DNA from: Bradyrhizobium sp. CSS354
GTDB lineage: Bacteria; Pseudomonadota; Alphaproteobacteria; Rhizobiales; Xanthobacteraceae
NCBI RefSeq assembly: GCF_029051725.1
Contig: NZ_JAACFU010000005.1
Span: 186,001-250,000, forward strand
DNA: 64,000 nucleotides
Reading direction: 5' to 3'
Both the position numbers and the translations under genes were made by a program. Positions within the stretch are counted from its first letter, which is position 1, and the number at the start of each line of letters is the position of its first letter. This document shows, in pieces, positions 63,446 to 64,000 of this stretch. Below the pieces are notes generated by a model. It had not been told where the DNA came from. It did not search any database and saw only the letters and a program-made list of their open reading frames with translations.

Positions 63446-63471
63446 TCCGCTGATCGTATCCATTATCGACG

Positions 63472-63506
63472 CAAAGCCCCGGAGCGATCCGGGGCTTTGT
63501 TGTTTT
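63472..63506 (+). terminator. Rho-independent terminator of ahcY
   Basis: CAAAGCCCCGG (63472-63482), loop AGCGAT, CCGGGGCTTTG (63489-63499), then a T-rich TTGTTTT. The eleven-base stem is perfect, 27 bases after the ahcY stop. Confidence 0.92.
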
Positions 63507-63603
63507 GAGCGCGACGCACCTGCTTCCTCGCGGTTGTGTCAGGCCGATTGCCAGTTGACGAGCGGCGATCCCGGTCAGACAATCCTCGGCTGCGGAGGAA
63601 ACA

Positions 63604-64000
63604 ATGGCTCAAGACCATTTCGACGTGCTGATCGTCGGTGCCGGCCTGTCCGGCATCGGCGCGGGCTTCCACCTGCAGACCAAATGCCCGGGCAAGAGCT
63701 ATGTCATCCTCGAGGGCCGCGATTGCATCGGCGGCACCTGGGACCTGTTTCGCTATCCCGGCGTCCGCTCCGACAGCGACATGTTCACGCTGGGCTATTC
63801 CTTCAAGCCCTGGACCGATCCGAAGGCGATCGCTGACGGCGCGCAAATTCTCAACTACGTTCGCGAAACCGCAGCCGAGAACGGCATCGAGAAGCACATC
63901 CGCTTCCACCATCGCGTCAAGCGTGCGGCGTGGTCGACGAGTGAGGCGAGCTGGACCGTCGAGGCCGAGCGCATCACCGGCGACGGCGCGACCGAAACCG
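63604..64000 (+). CDS. Flavin-containing monooxygenase (Baeyer-Villiger type), 5' part only
   Basis: The first 132 residues are visible. DVLIVGAGLSGIGAGF (7-22) is the FAD-binding loop, EGRDCIGGTWDLFRYPG follows it, and RSDSDMFTLGYSFKPW is the substrate-proximal segment of flavin monooxygenases that oxidise ketones or amines. GGAGG precedes the ATG. The NADPH site and the rest lie outside the window, so substrate and exact class cannot be told. Confidence 0.88.
   Translation, partial: MAQDHFDVLIVGAGLSGIGAGFHLQTKCPGKSYVILEGRDCIGGTWDLFRYPGVRSDSDMFTLGYSFKPWTDPKAIADGAQILNYVRETAAENGIEKHIRFHHRVKRAAWSTSEASWTVEAERITGDGATET

Overview
This is a GC-rich, gene-dense alphaproteobacterial chromosome segment. 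A Bradyrhizobium-like (Nitrobacteraceae) host is the best guess. The grounds are codon use, two complete branched-chain-amino-acid-type (LIV) ABC operons, typical Rhizobiales palindromic intergenic repeats, and a metK/ahcY pair of the alphaproteobacterial type. I infer the genus; no marker gene in the window proves it.

Positions 1-36.5 kb form a surface-glycan biosynthesis locus. Almost all genes from 1 to 31.8 kb run leftward. The left block (2.0-10.8 kb) looks like a complete CMP-legionaminic acid pathway of the GDP-sugar type: LegB dehydratase, LegC aminotransferase, LegG epimerase/hydrolase, LegI synthase, a NeuD-type acetyltransferase on the opposite strand, PtmE guanylyltransferase with CBS domains, a Gfo/Idh protein, LegF cytidylyltransferase and a PtmA-like SDR. 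It is followed by a Wzx-like flippase and a methyltransferase cut by the window edge. Next (10.9-18.9 kb) come a nucleotidyltransferase/HAD fusion, a phytanoyl-CoA-dioxygenase-like oxygenase, a methyltransferase and two polytopic GT-C-like membrane proteins.

A second, tightly coupled operon (18.9-27.1 kb) repeats the plan of a nonulosonate pathway with different parts: a CBS-GHMP kinase, a Zn-ribbon methyltransferase, a NeuB synthase fused to a xylose-isomerase-like TIM barrel, a second CMP-sugar synthetase, a separate TIM-barrel protein and three SDRs, one of them a second PtmA-like protein. It lacks the LegB/C/G steps and I cannot name its product. This is the most interesting part of the window. 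Upstream are a 954-residue membrane protein, a methyltransferase and a GT2 glycosyltransferase. The divergent rightward genes (32.1-36.6 kb) encode a sugar C-methyltransferase, RfbF, RfbG and an extended Gfo/Idh oxidoreductase, probably for a CDP-linked branched 6-deoxyhexose.

From 36.7 to 56 kb the window is metabolic. It holds a PaaK-like ligase divergent from an AGE-family epimerase, then a leftward LIV operon with an embedded acyl-CoA synthetase (39.1-46.2 kb), a divergent Crp/Fnr regulator, an MFS exporter, a HemD-like protein, PurU and a small lipoprotein. A second, rightward LIV operon (51.3-56.0 kb) has a recognisable promoter and overlapping operator-like palindrome.

The right end (56-64 kb) is centred on methyl-group metabolism: a MetE-C-terminal-like protein, metK and ahcY, with a secreted TPR-caspase protein, an HTH-methyltransferase protein and the start of a flavin monooxygenase. 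Several intergenic gaps carry palindromic repeats. No tRNA, rRNA, CRISPR array or insertion sequence was seen.
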